Shown here: one piece after another, positions 6,801-8,139 of the stretch
Layout of the letters: each line of letters starts with the position of its first letter
How positions within the stretch are numbered: the first letter of the stretch is position 1
From: Prevotellaceae bacterium UBA1786
GTDB lineage: Bacteria > Bacteroidota > Bacteroidia > Bacteroidales > Bacteroidaceae
Assembly: GCA_002314525.1 (NCBI GenBank)
Contig: DCGE01000102.1
Span: 1 to 8,139 of the forward strand
Direction of reading: 5' to 3'
DNA length: 8,139 nt
Notes under the pieces: model-generated
Told to the model about the DNA's origin: nothing
What the model saw: the letters and a program-made list of their open reading frames with translations, nothing else
Database searches by the model: none
Translations under genes and position numbers: made by a program

Positions 6801-8139
6801 CGTCTGCTGCGCGAATACCTGCTCGACGAGTCGATGGTAAAGAGCAGCAGCCAGGAATACCTGCAGGATGTGGCTTCAGTAACCTACCAGCTCAACATGA
6901 AGAGCATGGATGACGGACAATACACCTTCCGCGTGCTCTCGGCCTGCTCTTACGGACTGAGCGAGGAGATAACGGTGTCGTCGGAGGAGATAACAGTGAC
7001 GAAAGACATGAACCGTCCGCAGGTACTCGGTACTCCTAAGCCATCGACAGGCATACTGACCCAGGGCGACGACATCGCCATCACCTTCAACGAGGACATC
7101 AACAGCAACATGCTGACCGACTCCAACTTCAAGGTGACAGCCCAGCTCAACGAGGCTACGATAGCCAACGACGTTGCCGTGCTCTCGAACGGAGACCCAG
7201 AGCCGGCTGCAAAGACCGAGGCCGACATCAACCTGTCGGGCAAGGACTTTGCGATGGATATGTGGGTGAACGTATCGGAAGGAACGGCAGGAACCCTCGT
7301 TGCCCACGGCAACGGGACCAACAAGTTCAAGGTTGGTGTTGATGCCGAAGGATACCTTATCGTGAATATCGGAGACAATCAATACAAGTCCGACAAAAAA
7401 CTCAAGACCGACTACTGGTGCTACCTGAATCTGAACTACAGTGCCAACGTCCTCAGTGCCAGCTATGCATACGACGCAGAGACAGTGAATCTGTTCTCCA
7501 ACAGACCGGTTAGCGAATACACAGGCAACGGCAGGCTGTCGGTACTCTCCGGCATCAGTGCATCGCTCCACGACCTGACCCTCTGGGACGAGGCAAGACC
7601 TCTCGACCAGCTCCAGTCGGAGATGTACGTCACCAAGAAGCCTTCGACCGAAGGACTCATCGGCTACTGGCGCTTCGACGAAGGTCTCGGTCTCTCTGCT
7701 GCCGACAAGGCACGAAGCAGGAACATGGTTGTGGCATCGGAGAACAGCTGGTACATGAACGTCGAGAACAAATCCGTCCAGCTGACTGGCAGCAACTACA
7801 TAAGCCTCAATACATCGGCCTGCTCTGTACTTTCATCAGACGACTATGCATTGGAGATGTGGTTCAAGGCCGACACTGAGCAGCCAACCGCTAACAGCCA
7901 GCAGCCAACCCTCTTCTCCTTGGGAGAGAACCTCGCCCTGCGCTTTACTGACAACGGCCTGCTCGAACTCACATCCAACGGATTCAGGCTCGGCCTCGGT
8001 TCAAAGGCATACAACGACACACAGTGGCACCACTTCGCCCTCAACGTACTGAGGAACGGTAGCACTACCGCCTACATCGACGGTGAGGCTGTGGGTCAGA
8101 CAAGCAGCAAGAACATCGGCTACATGCAGTCCGACGCAC
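789..8139 (+). CDS. Giant secreted multidomain surface protein with Fn3-like, carboxypeptidase-regulatory-like, Big_5-like and LamG modules; 3' end outside window
   Basis: The frame is open for 2450 codons without a stop and runs off the window. The ATG at 789 is chosen because an in-frame TAG lies two codons before it (783-785), a signal peptide follows immediately, and the promoter lies about 50 nt upstream. No clear Shine-Dalgarno is visible, as is common in Bacteroidota. Domains in order: signal peptide 1-28; unknown beta-rich region 29-310; Fn3-like modules about 311-396, 419-508 and 514-608; acidic loop DIDDDG 609-614; split carboxypeptidase-regulatory-like module 620-934 with LamG nested; further modules of that type near 959-1020, 1060-1165 and 1296-1375; central region to about 1950; Fn3-like 1974-2056; Big_5-like 2075-2128; LamG 2142-2318 and 2319 onward. 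No catalytic motif was recognised. The likely role is an extracellular adhesin, scaffold or glycan-binding protein. Type IX export is plausible, but the C-terminal sorting domain would lie outside. Motifs seem shared with other very large Bacteroidota proteins, by memory only. Confidence 0.96.
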   Translation, partial: MKRKHFQILRQLLLLVVILYSGLALNARNIGNLNQKFEGFGIDEHGLYAEFYVAYYDDGPHTPDILEEGLFGMTIDDHRYWLFGVRTADQDRWTDKVVFYSWICNYDFPMKAWGVNTDTYLRYPGLSHAGVVGELQYKYQRVHCYCWETADCYVRVYLPNHVWGRTATFWMYGNWNGDDADGEVNLAENKTIPTPYLNTPTVVCTPANTTGKMKATITYKDANTNYSYISSSSSITFSDKEASDGTVVGEYAVAADGKSASVSLNLKPKDQTKYKSTLYETWGDENSGKEFEFAISETGSQTNSVTLAGCTYVKNLTTDQNQFKKSITLSWDKEVVNDITNGTYYIYRYTLDSNGEETDGKMLVEKLNFGTCTYTDQDEIEYDKTYRYIVFFVPTEWQTVSSPIRELGDTDDVTTLRTFPIDLKVTGNEANIGLSWTYPQNNGNVVYKVYRKYGNNSWGDPIHTTTVSSSAAGTSTYTDTDLAPNTIYSYKVETTVMDMLFTSNTGSAKMGKMTRVTSFTASKGECTDRVKLTWNAKQVGTSDTQFRIFRKLLNSDDDFKLINITSGTGSVYYFEDVTVLPGQFYKYRVSAYPAGAPTEYGTPYEWSNDIDDDGFCISKGIVNGRVTFGTGTAVPDVKVVLTADNKDSESAQFYSAYISDCGGGITVPITEEMESKMFTGNKPFTAELWVRPNTGIKQSSISDSYSNNPMLFTVNAQFGVETKRDETNPMRYQLVMCTPDGKFDTGLYISSIVFSHVSLSNDGKGNWSVRLIDGETVQTFTKTCTNVPALNSSGTKLISIGSPEKANADYTFMGYVDEFRLWSKCLSDAEVLKYSSYTLSGSENGLKCYLPMDEGITDKQTVYDYSRTSGVTNGNHGMFKTSTVISERVPDENQLSLHSYTDEQGNYTVIGVPFSGEGTSYTIRPLLGIHKFSPQYKTRFFNANSLNHDGVDFEDVSSFSVSGRVLYENTDYPVEGCNIYVDGTICAREGTPIESDANGRFTISVPIGSHYITVKKNGHEFVDRGRYPADPYEVDTLFTFTKDISSGQPLMFYDKTLVNFTGRVVGGDIQGSKALGFGLSQNNLGVAEVVIVPTSDAYYLNYDNQAGEKGTSTISCESATDNISSTSWRGAGSGNENKKIYIKTDSETGEFSAMVPPLSYNVESIRILSNSEVLFNNLPAIDLTNPLEVSSDTLSETGELYEYNYALRQTYHSDPIFSVIQEDANLGAFGIENYELWENETKYDVQVFHEDGTGSLTYDYDYPIFVSGDNYTFKLSGYEHYVNKDNQEVHEDNVPLSGTVVTIQNAMSSSQSVYTEDGTTTEGETVKAGDIYNLEDNQLALDSLGLATYTWKAGLPNISEPYTRTISMSFAIAGQSYDWTGVTGIVLGSMPTGNNFVTAGPDHLVMILRDPPGTNSKASWTSGSVYSKSTSDGSCWSEELNTSFKTMLGVKATVVSGIGVAKVDDVESKDNLTTGIKVTCEGENAKTTSLTISSSKTVSTKDTPEYVGANGDVFIGTSTNILFGEARNVGFFRDPSTGDISLDRKDIMTTGQSFETVFQYDQLYIENTLLPNLEKMRNSMLKYYGNDPVPANKTKYLKYISKLPEDDPNFGSSNSDKDVWGASAIAPGISVNGMSYYLQQPEDMTGILFLTDSVNWCNLQIKAWKKYLAQNEEEKVKAYADREHCLVDNLSFDAGADVEQAYETSNGTGSTYEVTTGATVVINNEVGFAANSTGVLWTVENEIGGTRHEQESEETTNTVGFSYTLSEDGSDDAITVDVLKYGSNSRIFRTRGGQTSNPYEGEVRTKYYEPDRHVLMEATMQIEVPDIAVEKAIVSNVPTGSAANFNLILNNFSEIGNDIYYRLLVVDESNIQGARILIDGLPLTEGRLIKIPANSPITKSVQLYQSDPSILDYEDIAIVLASQTQYDPTSTWDQIADTVLITAHFVPSSSPVTMELDKTLVNTNSVSESSPDPLLNITFKGFDRNYYNQKAFRIQYHAQGENDWRLLREYLLDESMVKSSSQEYLQDVASVTYQLNMKSMDDGQYTFRVLSACSYGLSEEITVSSEEITVTKDMNRPQVLGTPKPSTGILTQGDDIAITFNEDINSNMLTDSNFKVTAQLNEATIANDVAVLSNGDPEPAAKTEADINLSGKDFAMDMWVNVSEGTAGTLVAHGNGTNKFKVGVDAEGYLIVNIGDNQYKSDKKLKTDYWCYLNLNYSANVLSASYAYDAETVNLFSNRPVSEYTGNGRLSVLSGISASLHDLTLWDEARPLDQLQSEMYVTKKPSTEGLIGYWRFDEGLGLSAADKARSRNMVVASENSWYMNVENKSVQLTGSNYISLNTSACSVLSSDDYALEMWFKADTEQPTANSQQPTLFSLGENLALRFTDNGLLELTSNGFRLGLGSKAYNDTQWHHFALNVLRNGSTTAYIDGEAVGQTSSKNIGYMQSDA
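873..1718 (+). other. N-terminal beta-rich region of unknown family (residues 29-310)
   Basis: The region is rich in aromatic residues and short predicted strands and matches no family I recognise. A compact cysteine cluster, HCYCWETADC at residues 143-152, stands out because the rest of the protein is cysteine-poor. It could form disulfides in the periplasm or outside, or bind a metal. From about residue 200, at PTVVCTPANTTGKMKATI, the sequence looks like an Ig-like beta-sandwich leading into the Fn3 array. Confidence 0.45.
1719..2612 (+). other. Three consecutive Fn3-like modules (residues about 311-608)
   Basis: Each module begins with a strand ending in a tryptophan (ITLSWD, IGLSWTYP, VKLTWNAK), followed by a strand with a Y-x-[IV]-[YF]-R-type core (YYIYRY, YKVYRK, FRIFRK), and ends with a Y-x-Y-x-V/I strand (TYRYIVFFV, IYSYKVET, FYKYRVSAYP). 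That is the fibronectin type III pattern. The third is followed directly by DIDDDG (2613-2630), a DxDxDG-type acidic loop that may bind calcium. In bacteria such arrays usually act as spacers or binding platforms on exported proteins. Confidence 0.7.
2646..3590 (+). other. Carboxypeptidase-regulatory-like module split by a nested LamG domain (residues 620-934)
   Basis: Residues 620-640 (GIVNGRVTFGTGTAVPDV onward) are the first strands of a carboxypeptidase-regulatory-like beta-sandwich: G-x-V, then P-V/D-V-x-V-x-L. A LamG/concanavalin-like domain then follows, with PFTAELWVRP near 683-692 and the hallmark GYVDEFRLWSKCLSDAEV at 814-831, closing with LKCYLPMDEG at 846-855. At 899-913 the second half of the host module appears as SYTDEQGNYTVIGVP, ending near HKFSP at 930-934. 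I read this as LamG inserted into the host domain rather than following it. Confidence 0.65.
3660..4914 (+). other. Further carboxypeptidase-regulatory-like beta-sandwich modules (residues about 958-1375)
   Basis: The clearest copy is 959-1020: FSVSGRVLYENTDYPVEGCN, then DANGRFTISVPIGSHYITV. This has the canonical G-x-V, P-V-x-x-x-x-V, D-x-x-G-x-F-x-I-x-V-P-x-G and Y-x-I-x-V pattern. A second, longer copy starts at FTGRVVGGD (about 1060), continues with LGVAEVVIVPTSD, and closes with TDSETGEFSAMVPPLSYNV (about 1143-1161). A weaker third one uses PLSGTVVTIQN (about 1295) and LGLATYTWKAGLP. These modules are structural and often repeat in Bacteroidota surface proteins. The boundaries are approximate. 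Confidence 0.55.
4974..6660 (+). other. Central conserved-looking region of unknown function (residues about 1396-1957)
   Basis: Conspicuous motifs are DHLVMILRDPPG (RDPPG at 1409-1413), GANGDVFIGTSTNILFG (near 1512-1528), a charged probable helix LQIKAWKKYLAQNEEEKVKAY, the segment RTRGGQTSNPYEGE at 1789-1802, and HFVPSSSPV from 1944. The part between about 1700 and 1950 is beta-rich. These strings recall very large Bacteroidota proteins that I have seen annotated only as hypothetical or LamG-containing; this is memory, not a search. No catalytic site was identified. Confidence 0.4.
6708..7170 (+). other. Fn3-like module followed by a Big_5-type Ig-like half domain (residues about 1974-2128)
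   Basis: LLNITFKGFDRN, then AFRIQYHAQGENDWRLL and DGQYTFRVLSACSYG form an Fn3-like sandwich. From N2075, RPQVLGTPKPSTGILTQGDD leads into IAITFNEDINSNMLTDSNFK. This is the bacterial Ig-like (SbsA/Big_5) pattern, with its typical I-x-I-x-F-N/D-x-x-I-N strand and N-F-x-V strand. The closing strands of this Ig-like domain are not obvious before the next LamG module starts. Confidence 0.6.
7212..8139 (+). other. Two tandem LamG/concanavalin-like modules, the second cut by the window end (residues 2142-2450)
   Basis: The first has FAMDMWVNV, AGTLVAHGNG, FKVGVDAEGYLIVNIGD, the signature ASLHDLTLWDEARPLDQLQ and the closing strand GLIGYWRFDEGLGLSAADKA (2290-2309). The second starts near 2319 with SVQLTGSNYISL, DYALEMWFKAD, TLFSLGENLALRF, QWHHFALNVLRNG and TTAYIDGEAVG, all typical LamG_3 positions, and is cut before its own signature strand. 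Such modules commonly bind glycans or proteins. The second carries a short low-complexity insert, QPTANSQQPT at 2365-2374. Confidence 0.75.

Noticed and set aside
6876..7571. Long minus-strand reading frame of 231 codons
   Set aside because: It lies wholly antisense to the LamG and Fn3-like part of the giant gene, has no domain pattern, and is rich in V, C, H and R as expected for a mirror of the GAC, AAC and TAC-rich sense strand. It is a shadow of the real gene.
7881..7910. CRISPR-like or tandem-repeat array
   Set aside because: There are only two 9-bp units and one partial unit, with no regular spacers, and the stretch is coding in frame. It is a short simple repeat at most.

Overview
The window looks like a chromosomal piece of a Bacteroidota genome, most likely Bacteroidales; a Prevotella-like genus would fit but is not proven. 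Three things point there. The promoter ahead of the main gene has the Bacteroidota -7 box TAnnTTTG (TATCTTTG). Neither start region shows a clear Shine-Dalgarno. The main gene encodes a very large exported multidomain protein of a kind common in this phylum. GC is moderate: low in the intergenic region and higher in the genes.

Layout. (1) Positions 1-432 are the 3' end of a plus-strand gene whose start lies outside the window. Its product looks like a Rossmann-type (possibly SLOG/DprA-like) domain of uncertain function. (2) Positions 433-788 are an AT-rich intergenic region. It holds a small hairpin, a strong intrinsic terminator, operator-like short repeats, a run of nine G, a Bacteroidota-type promoter and an AT-rich leader. 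(3) Positions 789-8139 are one uninterrupted plus-strand reading frame of at least 2450 codons that runs off the window end. It encodes a giant secreted protein.

The giant protein reads, in order: a signal peptide; a beta-rich N-terminal region of unknown family; three fibronectin-III-like modules; a DxDxDG acidic loop; a carboxypeptidase-regulatory-like beta-sandwich that appears split by a nested LamG domain; two or three more carboxypeptidase-regulatory-like modules; a long central region with motifs RDPPG and RTRGGQTSNPYEGE; another Fn3-like module; a bacterial Ig-like (Big_5-type) half domain; and two more LamG modules, the last cut by the window edge. No enzyme active site was recognised. 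The design suggests an extracellular adhesin or scaffold, perhaps exported by the type IX system. The C-terminus that would show a sorting domain is not in the window.

The observations most worth following are the G9 tract sitting where the -33 promoter element should be (candidate phase-variable switch) and the nesting of LamG domains inside other beta-sandwich domains. The two genes show no sign of acting together; a terminator separates them.
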